A DNA stretch of 64,000 bases from Gammaproteobacteria bacterium (GCA_023266115.1 JAHFRU010000015.1:1-64000), one strand, 5' to 3'. Shown: positions 32,893 to 42,849, numbered from the stretch's first letter. Program-made: numbers and translations. Notes: generated by a model from the sequence alone, not told the origin.

Positions 32893-33855
32893 TTAGAAAT
32901 GCCGGTAACCGGCCTGCCCAAGCGCAACCCCCGCACCGTTACTGGCAATGCATCGCAGCCCGGTTGCCTTTTCGACAACGCCGATATCATGATACCCGCC
33001 ATCGAGTCCGGCGAGTCGGCTGGCCAGCAATGCCACGCGTTCTTCCGGCACGGTAAAACACAGCTCGTAGTCATCACCGCCGGTTAACGCAAACCCTGCG
33101 TCGCCCGACCGCCCGGCGTAGCCGGCAACCGACGGCACTACCGGAATCCGGCCCAGCTCGATACGCGCTCCGACGCCGCTGGCGTCGAGGATATGGCCGA
33201 GATCGGCGGCCAGACCGTCCGACACATCGATCGCCGCGCTGGCCACATCGCGCAGCGCAATACCCGCCGCGATGCGCGGTTGCGGATACTCCAGGCGCCG
33301 CACCAGCAGCACGCGTTCAGCGACATCGAGATCGCATTCGCCGGTCAGAGCGCGCAACCCGAGCGCGGCGTCGCCCAGGGTCCCCGTCACGTAGATCCGG
33401 TCGCCGGCGCGAGCGCCACTGCGTCGGATCGCGCGGCCGGCCGGCACCAGGCCGTGGGCCTCGATGGTGATACTCAACGGGCCGCGCGTGGTATCACCAC
33501 CGACCAGTTGCATCTCATAGCGCTCCGCGAGCTCGAACATACCGTCGCTGAACGCCTCCAGCCAGGCCGCGTCCGCTTGCGGCATGGTCAGGGCGAGCGT
33601 GAACCAGGCGGGCGTGGCGCCCATCGCGGCGAGATCACTCAGATTGACGGCCAGCGCCTTGTGACCGATGGCTCGCGGCGCCGTCGCGACGGGAAAATGT
33701 ACCGCCGCGACCAGCGTATCCATCGTCACGACCAGTTGCTGCCCGGCCGGAACATCGAGCAAGGCGGCATCATCGCCGATGCCGAGCACCACGTCGCGCC
33801 GCCGCGGCCCGCGGTCGCCAAAATAACGCCCGATCAATTCGAATTCGCTAGGCAT
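32893..33855 (-). CDS. thiL: Thiamine-monophosphate kinase
   Basis: The 320-aa protein starts with the ThiL pattern FELIGRYF, then GIGDDAALLDVP (phosphate and Mg binding). VNLSDLAAMGATPAWF, GGDTTRGPLSI and the later DVSDGLAADLGHI match the PurM-like ATP-binding fold. It makes thiamine diphosphate from the monophosphate with ATP. It lies 44 bp after nusB and 9 bp before pgpA, and is probably co-transcribed with the riboflavin genes. Confidence 0.95.
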   Translation of the reverse strand: MPSEFELIGRYFGDRGPRRRDVVLGIGDDAALLDVPAGQQLVVTMDTLVAAVHFPVATAPRAIGHKALAVNLSDLAAMGATPAWFTLALTMPQADAAWLEAFSDGMFELAERYEMQLVGGDTTRGPLSITIEAHGLVPAGRAIRRSGARAGDRIYVTGTLGDAALGLRALTGECDLDVAERVLLVRRLEYPQPRIAAGIALRDVASAAIDVSDGLAADLGHILDASGVGARIELGRIPVVPSVAGYAGRSGDAGFALTGGDDYELCFTVPEERVALLASRLAGLDGGYHDIGVVEKATGLRCIASNGAGVALGQAGYRHF

Positions 33856-33899
33856 TTTTGTTCAGACGCTGGCGGCCGCCCTGCCCACCGACGCGTTTT

Positions 33900-34343
33900 C
33901 TAGTGACGATCGGCGGCAGCGATCTCGATGGCACGCAGTTTACGCGCGACCTTATCGAGCACGCTGTTCGCGTACTTGTAACCGTCCTCGGCACCAAATA
34001 CCTTGGCCAGCTTGACGGCCTCATTGATCACGACGCGGTAAGGCACATCGAGACAGTGGGCTAGTTCGTAGGTCCCGAGCCGCAGTATCGCCCGCTCCAC
34101 CGGGTCCACCTCTGCGAGCGGCCGATCGGTTACCGGCGCCAGCTCGCTGTCGATCTCGACAACATGGCCGACCGTACCGCGTAACAGTTGGGCGAAGTAA
34201 TCCAGATCGGCGTTCGCATGCTCCGCATCGGCACGAAACTGTCCCTCGATTTCCGCCACATCCAGGCCGGTGATCTGCCATTGATACATGGCCTGAACCA
34301 CAAGCCGGCGCGCACGATGACGAAGGTGAGAAGACGCGTTCAT
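33900..34343 (-). CDS. nusB: Transcription antitermination factor NusB
   Basis: The 147-aa all-helical protein matches NusB: HRARRLVVQAMYQWQ at the N-terminus, DRPLAEVDPVERAILRLGTYEL in the centre, and PYRVVINEAVKLAKVFGAEDGYKYANSVLDKVA at the C-terminus (quoted in parts). It binds boxA RNA with NusE (S10) in rRNA antitermination. Placement directly after ribH is conserved across Gammaproteobacteria. Confidence 0.95.
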   Translation of the reverse strand: MNASSHLRHRARRLVVQAMYQWQITGLDVAEIEGQFRADAEHANADLDYFAQLLRGTVGHVVEIDSELAPVTDRPLAEVDPVERAILRLGTYELAHCLDVPYRVVINEAVKLAKVFGAEDGYKYANSVLDKVARKLRAIEIAAADRH

Positions 34344-34371
34344 GACAAAAAATCCGTTACCTGAATCCTGG

Positions 34372-34860
34372 CTACTTGCCGATCTTGCGCAGCACGTTCA
34401 CCATCTCCATCGCCGCAACTGCAGCTTCGGCGCCCTTGTTGCCGGCCTTGGTACCGGCGCGTTCGATGGCCTGCTCGATCGTTTCCACCGTCAATACGCC
34501 GAAGCCGATCGGCACATCCTGTTCGATCGCCAGTCTGGCGATACCCATATTGCATGCGTTAACCACCTGATCGAAGTGCGGCGTGCCGCCGCGGATCACG
34601 CAGCCAAGCGCCACGACCGCGTCGTACCTGCTGCTATCCAGTACCCGTTTGATCGCCAGCGGCAGCTCATAAGCACCAGGCACATGGATGACATCGATGT
34701 TGCACGCGCTGGCGCCGTGTCGCACCAGCATATCCAACGCACCCTTTTGCAGATGGTCGACGATAAAGCTGTTGAACCGTGACGCGACGATCGCAAAGCG
34801 CGTGTCTTTATCAACGCGCAACTCACCTTCTATCCGGTTCACTTCGTCCGCCATGCCCAT
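34372..34860 (-). CDS. ribH: 6,7-dimethyl-8-ribityllumazine synthase
   Basis: I start at the ATG at 34860 (162 aa), just after the ribBA stop. A second ATG lies two codons later, and the longer frame would run into ribBA. Conserved blocks are [12 protein letters not shown] (substrate Phe), [29 protein letters not shown] and the His-containing [12 protein letters not shown]. It condenses the ribityl pyrimidine with 3,4-dihydroxybutanone 4-phosphate made by the enzyme encoded 13 bp upstream, so consecutive steps are adjacent. Confidence 0.94.
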   Translation of the reverse strand: MGMADEVNRIEGELRVDKDTRFAIVASRFNSFIVDHLQKGALDMLVRHGASACNIDVIHVPGAYELPLAIKRVLDSSRYDAVVALGCVIRGGTPHFDQVVNACNMGIARLAIEQDVPIGFGVLTVETIEQAIERAGTKAGNKGAEAAVAAMEMVNVLRKIGK

Positions 34861-34873
34861 ATCACACCCGAGT

Positions 34874-35989
34874 TCAGACGTCGCACTCGACGTAATCGAC
34901 AATTTCAAGATTATAGCCGGAAAGCGCATGCAGCTTTTTCGGCGCACCGATCACCCGCATACGACGCACACCAAGATCGGCAATGATCTGCGCGCCTATG
35001 CCATAGGTGCGCAGGTCCGCGCCCGGCTCTGGCCTGGGCAGCTGGATGCCCTCGTCGATCAGCCGGTAATCCCGTATGCGGCGCGCCATATCCTGGGCAC
35101 TCTTGGGCGCACGCAGGATAACGATGACGCCGTTGCCCTGGCGGGCAACAAACGTGAGCGCGTGATGCAGCGGCAGACCGCAGTCTTCCCGCTCGACGCG
35201 CAACACATCGCACAGCGTGTCCTGCATATGTACCCGCACCAGCGTCGGCGTATCGGCGGTGATCTCGCCGGCGACCAGCGCCAGATGATGGAGGTTGTTG
35301 ACCGTATCCTGGAACGCATGCAGGCGAAACGGGCCGTAGGCGGTCTTGACGTTGCAATCACCGATGCGGGCGATGGTGCGTTCGTTGCGCAGCCGGTACT
35401 CGATCAGGTCGGCAATCGTACCGATCTTCAACCCGTGCTGTGCGGCGAATGCCTCCAGTTCGGGACGCCGCGCCATGGTGCCGTCTTCGTTGAGTATCTC
35501 GACAATCACGCTGGCCGACTCGAACCCCGCCAGCCGCGCCAGATCGCAACCCGCCTCGGTGTGCCCGGCGCGTGTCAACACGCCACCCGGCCGCGCCATG
35601 ATCGGGAAAATATGCCCCGGCTGCACCAGATCGGCGGAGCTCGCGTCAGCGGCGACCGCAGCGCGTACCGTCGTTGCACGATCCGCCGCCGATATGCCGG
35701 TAGTCACACCGCTGGCGGCCTCAATCGACACGGTAAAATTTGTCATGTGCTTGTCATGGGTGTCGCTGACCATCAACGGCAGGCGCAACTGCTCGCAGCG
35801 CTCGCGTGTCAGTGTCAGGCAGATCAGGCCGCGACCGTAACGTGCCATGAAATTGATGTCTTCCGGTCGGACGCATTCGGCGGCCAGGATCAGGTCGCCC
35901 TCGTTCTCGCGCCCTTCGTCATCTATCAGGATGACCATCCGGCCCTGACGGATGTCGTCAACAATCTCTTCGATGGTATTGATAGCCAT
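34874..35989 (-). CDS. ribBA: 3,4-dihydroxy-2-butanone-4-phosphate synthase with degenerate GTP cyclohydrolase II domain
   Basis: The 371-aa protein has an intact DHBP synthase domain in residues 1 to about 200: the acidic [11 protein letters not shown] (23-33), [15 protein letters not shown] and the [11 protein letters not shown] loop. The C-terminal part aligns with GTP cyclohydrolase II but lacks its zinc and catalytic motif. Where active enzymes have ECLTGDVFGS-x-RCDCG, this one has [15 protein letters not shown] at 252-266, so the Cys triad is gone. [19 protein letters not shown] near the end is preserved. I infer only DHBP synthase activity, as known for RibBX-type proteins of other gammaproteobacteria. 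A separate ribA should exist elsewhere. Confidence 0.9.
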   Translation of the reverse strand: MAINTIEEIVDDIRQGRMVILIDDEGRENEGDLILAAECVRPEDINFMARYGRGLICLTLTRERCEQLRLPLMVSDTHDKHMTNFTVSIEAASGVTTGISAADRATTVRAAVAADASSADLVQPGHIFPIMARPGGVLTRAGHTEAGCDLARLAGFESASVIVEILNEDGTMARRPELEAFAAQHGLKIGTIADLIEYRLRNERTIARIGDCNVKTAYGPFRLHAFQDTVNNLHHLALVAGEITADTPTLVRVHMQDTLCDVLRVEREDCGLPLHHALTFVARQGNGVIVILRAPKSAQDMARRIRDYRLIDEGIQLPRPEPGADLRTYGIGAQIIADLGVRRMRVIGAPKKLHALSGYNLEIVDYVECDV

Positions 35990-36077
35990 AAATCACTTCA
36001 GGTGATGCCAAACCAGACAGCTATTGTAGGGCAGGACTCGGTGGATGTCGCGCGCAGCCAGATATTCGCGGCGCTTG

Positions 36078-36737
36078 CTACTCGATAAATCCGGTATTTC
36101 GCAGCAGTTCCAGTGTGACGCCGCGCGCTGCCGGGTTGGCGGCCCGATCACCCGCCACCAGCCGTTCCAGGTAACGTGCGATGACGTCCACCTCGATATT
36201 CACCGGACGGCCGACGTCATATGCACCCAGCGTGGTGACCTGCAAGGTATGCGGCACGATGTTCAGTTCGAACTCGGCGCCATCGACCCGGTTGACGGTC
36301 AGGCTGACACCATCGACGCATACCGATCCCTTGGCCGCGATATACCTCGCGAGTTCGTCCGGCACACGCACGCGCAAGCGCACGGAATCACCGTCCGCAG
36401 CGCATTCGATGACAGCGCCGACACCGTCGACATGACCCGACACCAGGTGACCGCCCAGCCGGGTGGTTGGCAACAAGGCTTTTTCGAGATTGACCGCCAC
36501 GCCCGGCGCCAGATCCCCGAGCGTGGTACAGGACAGCGTTTCATTCGACACATCCGCGCCGAACCGGTCGCCTGCGATGTCGATAACCGTCAGGCACACG
36601 CCACTGACCGAAATGCTGTCACCGATACATACGTCGACGAGATCGATATCCGGCGCATCGATATACAGACGCCGTGCGGCATCGGCCGGCGTCACGTCCG
36701 CGACCATCCCCTTTGCTGCGACAATTCCTGCAAACAT
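36078..36737 (-). CDS. ribE: Riboflavin synthase, alpha chain
   Basis: The 219-aa protein starts MFAGIV as in all riboflavin synthases and has the internal duplication of lumazine-binding domains: GDSISVSGVCLTV in the first half and KGSVCVDGVSLTVN in the second. NLEKAL and GGHLVSGHVDG are typical. It dismutates two molecules of the lumazine made by RibH into riboflavin. It lies between ribD and ribBA with spacers of about 80-90 bp. Confidence 0.95.
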   Translation of the reverse strand: MFAGIVAAKGMVADVTPADAARRLYIDAPDIDLVDVCIGDSISVSGVCLTVIDIAGDRFGADVSNETLSCTTLGDLAPGVAVNLEKALLPTTRLGGHLVSGHVDGVGAVIECAADGDSVRLRVRVPDELARYIAAKGSVCVDGVSLTVNRVDGAEFELNIVPHTLQVTTLGAYDVGRPVNIEVDVIARYLERLVAGDRAANPAARGVTLELLRNTGFIE

Positions 36738-36818
36738 GAGAATTCCTGTTGGCTGTTGCTGACCGTGCGCAAACGCTTTATGTTCGATTCACCACTATCG
36801 CCCGGCCGTGTGCCGACA

Positions 36819-37964
36819 TCATACGCCGACCGGAAACGCGCTCACCCGCCAGTCATCGCCGACCTTGCGGATATCGCGGATGGCAAGCGCGATATTATCC
36901 GCCATAGCCGTCAGTCCGGGCAGGTTGAACAATGCGCGCGCGTCATTGCCCATCAGCACCGGCGCCATGTAGATGACGAATTCATCAATCAGGCCGCGTT
37001 GCAGCATCGCCCCTGCCAGCGTCGCGCCGGCCTCGAGCAGGATTTCGTTTATCTCTTGTTCGGCCAGATAGCGCAGCAGCTTGCTGAGATCAACATACTC
37101 ACCCGCTACCGGAAAACAGGCGACACGCCCGCCCGATCGCTCCAATGCCTCATACCGCGCGCGCGCCTCGGACGCGGTTGCGACCAGCGTTGTGCCCGGC
37201 AACCCCAGCACCCGCGCCGTCGGCGACAGGCGCAGGCGGGTGTCGACCACCACGCGCAGCGGTTGGCGCGCCGGCGTATTCCCCGGCGTGGCGAAATCGC
37301 CTGCCGCCAGCTCCTGCCAGCGCACGGTCAGCGACGGGTCGTCAGCCAATACCGTGTCGATACCGGTCATGATCGCACAGGAACGCGCGCGCAGCCGTTG
37401 CACGTCGAGACGCGCGGCGTCGCCGGTAATCCAGCGACTCTCACCACCGGCCTTGGCGGTACGCCCGTCCAGACTCATCGCCATCTTGCAGCGCACGTAG
37501 GGCCGCTGATCGCGCATGCGCCGGATAAAACCGGGATTCAGCGATGCGGCCTGTTCTTCCAGCAAGCCGCTATCCACCTGAATGCCCGCGTTGCGCAGCC
37601 GCGCGGCGCCTGCGCCGGCAACCAGCGGATTCGGATCGATCATCGCGACGACAACGCGCGCCACGCCGGCGGTAACCAGCGCATCCGCGCAAGGGCCCGT
37701 GCGGCCATGATGACTACAGGGTTCCAGCGTGACATAGGCGGTTGCGCGGCGCGCGCGCTCGCCGGCGGCAGCGAGCGCGCGGGATTCGGCATGCGCCTGA
37801 CCGGCGGCCTCGTGCCAGCCCTCGCCCACCACCTCGCCGTCGCGTACCAGCACACAGCCGACACGGGGATTCGGCATGGTGGTATACATGCCGCGCCCGG
37901 CCAGACGCAGGGCCATGGCCATGAAATAGTGATCGTTGCGGAGGTTCATTGCATGAGACGGCAA
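36819..37964 (-). CDS. ribD: Bifunctional riboflavin deaminase/reductase
   Basis: The 381-aa enzyme has an N-terminal zinc deaminase domain (HAESRALAAAG, then VTLEPCSHHGRTGPC, about residues 50-90) and a C-terminal reductase domain starting near MAMSLDGRTAKAGGESRWITG. The reductase part retains the substrate and NADPH-binding blocks (RAIMTGIDTVLADDPSL-like and VEAGATLAGAML-like). It carries out steps two and three of riboflavin synthesis. It lies 66 bp after nrdR, the usual order. Confidence 0.95.
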   Translation of the reverse strand: MPSHAMNLRNDHYFMAMALRLAGRGMYTTMPNPRVGCVLVRDGEVVGEGWHEAAGQAHAESRALAAAGERARRATAYVTLEPCSHHGRTGPCADALVTAGVARVVVAMIDPNPLVAGAGAARLRNAGIQVDSGLLEEQAASLNPGFIRRMRDQRPYVRCKMAMSLDGRTAKAGGESRWITGDAARLDVQRLRARSCAIMTGIDTVLADDPSLTVRWQELAAGDFATPGNTPARQPLRVVVDTRLRLSPTARVLGLPGTTLVATASEARARYEALERSGGRVACFPVAGEYVDLSKLLRYLAEQEINEILLEAGATLAGAMLQRGLIDEFVIYMAPVLMGNDARALFNLPGLTAMADNIALAIRDIRKVGDDWRVSAFPVGV

Positions 37965-38030
37965 GTCTGACGATCTGCACCGGGGCAGCGCTCGCCGCGC
38001 CGACGCCAGCGGGTCGCGCGCACCATGTCC

Positions 38031-38546
38031 CTAGCTACTTTGCAATTTGCCGCCCGCCAGTAACGACAATTGCTGCTTGGTCAGATTGCGCGGCGGCTCG
38101 CTTTCCAGCCGGTCGATTTCGGCGCGGAACTCCTGCACGTCCTGAAAACTGCGGTAGACCGACACGAATCTTACGTATGCTACCTGATCGAGTTCGCGCA
38201 GCTCCTCCATCACCCATTCGCCAAAGTCCCGTGACAGAATCTCGCGCTCGCCCCGCACATGCAGCCGGTGCTTGAGACGACTGATCGTCTCCTCGACCCG
38301 CTCGGTATCCACCGGCCGCTTTTCCAGCGCCTTCATGATACCGCTACGCAGCTTTTCGTCATCGAACGGTTCGCGGCGCCCATCGCACTTGACGATACGC
38401 GGCAGACTCAGCTCGGCGGTTTCAAATGTCGAGAAACGTTCGCTGCAGGTGGCGCACTCGCGGCGTCGCCGCACTGAATCGCCCTCGTTGCCGAGGCGCG
38501 AGTCGATTACCCGCGTATCCGCTGCATCACAAAACGGGCAACGCAT
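38031..38546 (-). CDS. nrdR: Transcriptional repressor NrdR
   Basis: The 171-aa protein begins with the zinc ribbon [17 protein letters not shown], then [17 protein letters not shown] (four Cys). An ATP-cone domain follows ([18 protein letters not shown]). It senses ATP/dATP and represses ribonucleotide reductase operons. Length is a little above the usual 150-160 aa through a C-terminal extension of about 15 residues ([14 protein letters not shown]). It lies between glyA and ribD, as in many Gammaproteobacteria. Confidence 0.95.
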   Translation of the reverse strand: MRCPFCDAADTRVIDSRLGNEGDSVRRRRECATCSERFSTFETAELSLPRIVKCDGRREPFDDEKLRSGIMKALEKRPVDTERVEETISRLKHRLHVRGEREILSRDFGEWVMEELRELDQVAYVRFVSVYRSFQDVQEFRAEIDRLESEPPRNLTKQQLSLLAGGKLQSS

Positions 38547-38581
38547 GCTACCTCCCTAGCCGAAACGCTTACGCGCACCGG

Positions 38582-39871
38582 TCAACCGGTCTTCAACTCG
38601 GGCCGCTTCGCACCGACAGTCGCGTAAACGGGAAATTTCCTGCAGATGTCTGCCGCTTCGTTACGGACGCGCGCGATGGTCGCGCTGTCGTTTACGTTGT
38701 CCAGCACATCGCCCATCCAGTTCGCCAGCAAAGCGGATTCCTTTACCGTAAAACCACGTGTGGTAATCGCCGGTGTGCCGACGCGGATACCGCTGGTGAC
38801 GAACGGAGACTTCGGATCGTTTGGCACGGCGTTTTTGTTGACAGTGATATTGGCCGCACCCAGGGCCGCTTCCGCATCCTTGCCGGTGAGATTCTTGTCT
38901 ATCAGGCTGACGAGGAACAGGTGGTTATCGGTGCCGCCGGAGACGATGCTATAGCCGCGTTTCGCGAGTGTCGACGCCATAGTGCGCGCATTGTCGATCA
39001 CCTGTTGCTGGTAGGCGCGGAACTCGGGCTGCAGCGCCTCCTTGAACGCCACTGCCTTGGCCGCGATCACATGCATCAGCGGGCCACCCTGCGACCCCGG
39101 GAACACCGCCGCACTCAATTTCTTTTCGATCTCGGCATTGGCCTTCGCCAGGATTATGCCACCGCGCGGTCCGCGCAACGTCTTGTGCGTGGTCGATGTC
39201 GTGACATCGGCGATGGCCACCGGATTCGGGTAAAGGCCGGCCGCGACCAGACCCGCGACATGCGCCATATCGACAAACAGATAAGCGCCGACGGAATCCG
39301 CGATGTCGCGAAAGCGCTGCCAGTCGACGACGCGCGAATAGGCGCTGAACCCGGCAACAATCATGCGGGGCGCATGCTCCCTGGCCAGTGCGGCCACCTG
39401 CGCATAGTCGATTTCACCGGTTGCGGAATCCAGCCCGTATTGCACCGCGTGGTATAGCTTCCCGGAAAAACTCACCGGGCTGCCGTGAGTCAAATGGCCG
39501 CCGTGCGCAAGACTCATACCGATGATGGTGTCCCCCGGCTCAAGCAGCGCCATATACACCGCCGCGTTGGCCTGCGAACCGGAATGCGGCTGAACATTGG
39601 CGTAGTCGGCGCCGAACAACTGCTTGAGACGCTCTATCGCCAACCGCTCGACCACGTCGACGTGTTCGCAGCCGCCGTAATAGCGCTTGCCGGGATAGCC
39701 CTCCGCGTATTTATTGGTCAACACCGATCCCTGCGCCTCGAGGACCCTGGGGCTGGCGTAGTTTTCGGACGCGATTAACTCGATGTGCTGTTCCTGGCGA
39801 ACGGACTCGGCGCGTATGGCCTTCGCGACCTCTTCGTCAAATCCGGCGATGTGCATGGTGTTTGAAAACAT
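38582..39871 (-). CDS. glyA: Serine hydroxymethyltransferase
   Basis: I choose the ATG at 39871 (429 aa) because it matches the family start. An ATG 18 codons upstream has no better ribosome-binding site. Motifs include [42 protein letters not shown]-like [15 protein letters not shown] and the PLP Lys in [15 protein letters not shown] (about residue 230). It interconverts serine and glycine with tetrahydrofolate. It is first in the row glyA-nrdR-ribD and divergent from the diguanylate cyclase gene. Confidence 0.95.
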   Translation of the reverse strand: MFSNTMHIAGFDEEVAKAIRAESVRQEQHIELIASENYASPRVLEAQGSVLTNKYAEGYPGKRYYGGCEHVDVVERLAIERLKQLFGADYANVQPHSGSQANAAVYMALLEPGDTIIGMSLAHGGHLTHGSPVSFSGKLYHAVQYGLDSATGEIDYAQVAALAREHAPRMIVAGFSAYSRVVDWQRFRDIADSVGAYLFVDMAHVAGLVAAGLYPNPVAIADVTTSTTHKTLRGPRGGIILAKANAEIEKKLSAAVFPGSQGGPLMHVIAAKAVAFKEALQPEFRAYQQQVIDNARTMASTLAKRGYSIVSGGTDNHLFLVSLIDKNLTGKDAEAALGAANITVNKNAVPNDPKSPFVTSGIRVGTPAITTRGFTVKESALLANWMGDVLDNVNDSATIARVRNEAADICRKFPVYATVGAKRPELKTG

Positions 39872-40375
39872 TCCGTCACCCGTCAATTCGGCTACACGTT
39901 GAAAAAGCTGGTCAGAATAACGCATTTTGCGCGGCGATGCCTAGCGACCGTGTCCCATCGGGATGGCAGTCAATAGTGTGATGGCCGGGTCAACACCCCG
40001 TCTCCCCGCGGCTGTCGACACCCTTTACATTCCGCCCTGCGCGGCGGTCAGCCTGGAAACACGTATTGTGGACACATCATAGCTAAGCCTGTGTTTCTGA
40101 TATCCATGTTATTTGATGGTACAATAGCTGCATCTGCCGATATCACCGACGGGTTTACAGGGGTTGATTCCCGGGCAAAATATGGCGGATACGAAATTCC
40201 AGCGGTTTTTGACCTGCAAATACGCTAGTATCCGGCTTTCTGCAGTTGTCGGGCAAAAGGGAGTTGCGCCGGCAACAGCTGCTACGCTCAGCTCTCGCGC
40301 AGAAATTCCAGTGACGGCAGCGGCCAACAAAGGAACCTGTGGCCAGGCGCGCTATAGCCAGGGGGAAGTTTTGTT
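39872..40375. other. Divergent intergenic region glyA / diguanylate cyclase
   Basis: About 500 bp without a supported gene. A TACAAT hexamer at 40120-40125 is a candidate -10 box for the rightward gene, but the -35 (TTCTGA at 40095, 19-bp spacing) is weak. I see no riboswitch of the glycine or THF type that I could defend. Short frames in this stretch look random. Confidence 0.35.
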
Positions 40376-41785
40376 GTGTCTCTGAAAACCGAATCGACGC
40401 TGGCATCGAAGGCGTTGCGTCTTCTTGACGGCCTGACGCAGACACCCGAAGGGACGGTGGTCTACCAGCATATCCAGCAGGTGCTGGACAGTTATGACGA
40501 GACCCGCGGCGAGATCGAGGAAGGCTACGCGGATCTGCTGCGTCTGCTGCTTGATGGCATTGCACGCGGATTGCCCGATACGTCGCCCGAAAAGATCCAC
40601 CTCAAGTTATTGCAGAGGCGGCTGGCTCCACCGATCACCGTGACCGAATTTATCGCCTTGCGCGCGAGTATCGAGAAGCACGCGCAGCAGATATCCGCTT
40701 CCAAACTCGCCAGTGATCACGAATCCCGCGCCATCCTTCTGCCGGTGCTGGAAGGCCTCGGCATTACGGTTAGCGCTCCGGCTGAACCGGCACCGCCCGT
40801 CACCCGCTCTGTGCATCCGCCACCTGCCGCAGTTACAGCGGCACCGGCGGCGGTCGTGGACGACGCCGAAACGGTCGAACCGCGGCCACGTGATTTCGAT
40901 GCGCCGCCGCGCAGCCGCCTCCACTCGCCGGTGGATTCGGCCTACCGCAAGCACCTGCAGGAAAACCGGGAGCGGGTGCAACGGATACAGGAATCGTTGT
41001 CCGAACAGGTATCCGAGGCCGTAACCAAGAACGAGGAGTTCGGCGTGCTGCTCGAGGTCGAACTCGAGGCGCTGCGCCAGGCAGTGGACGCCAACGAAGT
41101 GGAAGCCTTGCGTCAGACGCTGATCGACGAAATCCAGAAGCTGCTCGACGGCCATCGGTCGCTATCCAAACGACTCGACAGCACCAAGGAATATCTGCAA
41201 ATCATCGAACACGACAGCAAGCAGCTGAATGAAGAACTGACACGCGTTCACCTGCTCAGCCTGACCGATGAGCTGACCGACCTGCCGAACCGGCGCGCCT
41301 TCATGCGGCGCCTCGAGGACGAGGTCTCGCGAGTGCAGCGCTACGGTTCGCCGTTAACGGTCGCACTGATCGATCTCGACCGCTTCAAGGCGATCAATGA
41401 CAAGTTCGGCCATCCGGTGGGCGACGAGGTACTGCGGGCGTTTTCCCTGAATGTGCTGTCCATCTTCCGCCATCACGACATGGTAGCGCGCATCGGCGGC
41501 GAGGAGTTCGGCGTCTTGTTGCCGAACACCGATACCAAGGGTGCTGCCAAGGCGCTCGTCAAGGTCAAGGCACGCGCGGCCGAAATCACCACCGATCTGG
41601 CAGGCATACAATTGCCGATGAATACGTTTTCTGCAGGTGTCGCCATGTACAAACCCGGCGAAACCGTCAGCACGCTGATCGAGCGCGCCGACTCGGCGCT
41701 CTATCAGGCAAAACGTCTCGGACGCGATCGCGTTGAAGTAGCGACGCCGGAAACTGCCGAGGCCGTCAGTCGCCCAGGCCAGTAA
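40376..41785 (+). CDS. Diguanylate cyclase with helical N-terminal sensor region
   Basis: The 469-aa protein has no signal peptide or membrane helix, so it is cytoplasmic. The first 130 residues are helical and unassigned. Residues 135-180 form a Pro/Ala-rich linker, and residues 185-295 are predicted coiled coil (LQENRERVQRIQESL...). The GGDEF domain follows (LTDELTDLPNRRAF onward) with an active-site GGEEF at 374-378 and an inhibitory RxxD site at 365-368 (RHHD). It should make c-di-GMP under product control. The start is GTG at 40376, preceded by GGGGGAAG at good distance. Confidence 0.88.
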   Translation: MSLKTESTLASKALRLLDGLTQTPEGTVVYQHIQQVLDSYDETRGEIEEGYADLLRLLLDGIARGLPDTSPEKIHLKLLQRRLAPPITVTEFIALRASIEKHAQQISASKLASDHESRAILLPVLEGLGITVSAPAEPAPPVTRSVHPPPAAVTAAPAAVVDDAETVEPRPRDFDAPPRSRLHSPVDSAYRKHLQENRERVQRIQESLSEQVSEAVTKNEEFGVLLEVELEALRQAVDANEVEALRQTLIDEIQKLLDGHRSLSKRLDSTKEYLQIIEHDSKQLNEELTRVHLLSLTDELTDLPNRRAFMRRLEDEVSRVQRYGSPLTVALIDLDRFKAINDKFGHPVGDEVLRAFSLNVLSIFRHHDMVARIGGEEFGVLLPNTDTKGAAKALVKVKARAAEITTDLAGIQLPMNTFSAGVAMYKPGETVSTLIERADSALYQAKRLGRDRVEVATPETAEAVSRPGQ

Positions 41786-41821
41786 ACGTCCCCCCGCCGC
41801 CAAACCGCGTCCCCCAGCCAC

Positions 41822-42754
41822 TTACGCTTGCGCCAGCGCGGCGACGACAGCCGTCCACGCGACGGCGAGATTCTCCAGATCGTAACCGCCGCCGCCGAAC
41901 CCCAGCATTCGGCCACCGCTGTGCCGGTCGGCAAGTCGCGCCAGCCGTGACGCCGCATGGGCGTGCGCCCGGGCGGAATAAGCCAAATGAGCAATCGGGT
42001 CGCCGCGGAGACTGTCGGCGCCACATTGCAGCAGAATAAATTCCGGCTGCGCCTGGTCTATAAAGCGCTCGACTTCGCCCCATTTTTCAAGAAACACCGC
42101 GTCATCTGCGCCCGGCGGCATCGGCAAATTCAATTTGGTACCGGCCGCCTCACCGATACCCTGTTCCGACGCAGCACCAGTGCCGGGATACAGATACCGG
42201 CCGTCTTCATGCATGTCCGCAAAAAACAGCAATGGATCGTCTTCGAATGCGTAGAACACGCCATCGCCATGATGCGCATCGATATCCACATAGGCGATGC
42301 GCCGGATTCCGTGCTCCGACCGCAATGTTTCGATCACCACGCCGCAATCGTTAAAAACGCAGAACCCGGCGGCACCGTCGCGCCGCGCGTGATGTAACCC
42401 GGCGATGGGCACAAAGGCACGACGACAATCCCCCGCCATGATGCGGCGAACCGCGTCCACGCTGGTGCCCACTACGCAGGCAGCCGCCTCATAGAGGCCC
42501 GGATAGACTGGCGTGTCACCGCTATCGAGATAGCCACCGCCGGATTCGCGGCGTTGCACGTAGTCGACATAGGCGGGCGTATGGAAGCGCTCGATGACGC
42601 TGCGTGGTGCCGAGATGGGATCGCACATACATACTTGCGCGTCCAGACCACGGCGGACCATTTCATCCCAAAAAGCCGCCATGCGATTCTGGCCGAAAGG
42701 ATGTCCCGCGGGAAAGCCGTAGTGAGCGATGGACTCGCCCACATAGACGCACAC
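41822..42754 (-). CDS. Histone deacetylase family protein
   Basis: The 310-aa protein is a class II-like arginase-fold deacetylase. The metal site is VDIDAHHGDG (Asp and His, about 174-183), the catalytic His pair lies in GLHHARRDGAAGF near 137-149, and the second metal Asp lies in CGADSLRGDP near 244-253. In bacteria such enzymes act as acetylpolyamine or acetyl-lysine hydrolases; the substrate here is unknown. The annotated start is GTG. An AGGAG box is instead well spaced for an ATT codon six codons upstream (42772), giving the more family-like beginning SHKASVCVYVGE. It converges with the diguanylate cyclase gene. Confidence 0.88.
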   Translation of the reverse strand: MCVYVGESIAHYGFPAGHPFGQNRMAAFWDEMVRRGLDAQVCMCDPISAPRSVIERFHTPAYVDYVQRRESGGGYLDSGDTPVYPGLYEAAACVVGTSVDAVRRIMAGDCRRAFVPIAGLHHARRDGAAGFCVFNDCGVVIETLRSEHGIRRIAYVDIDAHHGDGVFYAFEDDPLLFFADMHEDGRYLYPGTGAASEQGIGEAAGTKLNLPMPPGADDAVFLEKWGEVERFIDQAQPEFILLQCGADSLRGDPIAHLAYSARAHAHAASRLARLADRHSGGRMLGFGGGGYDLENLAVAWTAVVAALAQA

Positions 42755-42849
42755 CGAGGCTTTGTGGCTAATGGAGTATCTCCTGATTCAGGTCCGTACA
42801 GGAGAAAACGCTAGTTTGGAGCAATCAACACGGACACCACCGTGCGTGC

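Noticed and set aside
34688-36088. Long plus-strand open frame of 466 aa
   Set aside because: It lies antisense to ribH and ribBA, has His/Arg/Gln-rich low-complexity sequence typical of a shadow frame in GC-rich DNA, and shows no family-like motif.
36045-37970. Long plus-strand open frame of 641 aa
   Set aside because: It is antisense to ribE and ribD, both of which have complete active-site motifs. Its composition (Arg/His/Gln-rich) is that of a GC-driven shadow.
38426-39457. Plus-strand open frame of 343 aa opposite glyA and nrdR
   Set aside because: Both minus-strand genes are unmistakable. This frame has no recognisable domain.
40095-40125. Promoter for the diguanylate cyclase (TTCTGA, TACAAT)
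   Set aside because: The spacing is 19 bp and the -35 is poor. It is mentioned only as a candidate in the intergenic entry.
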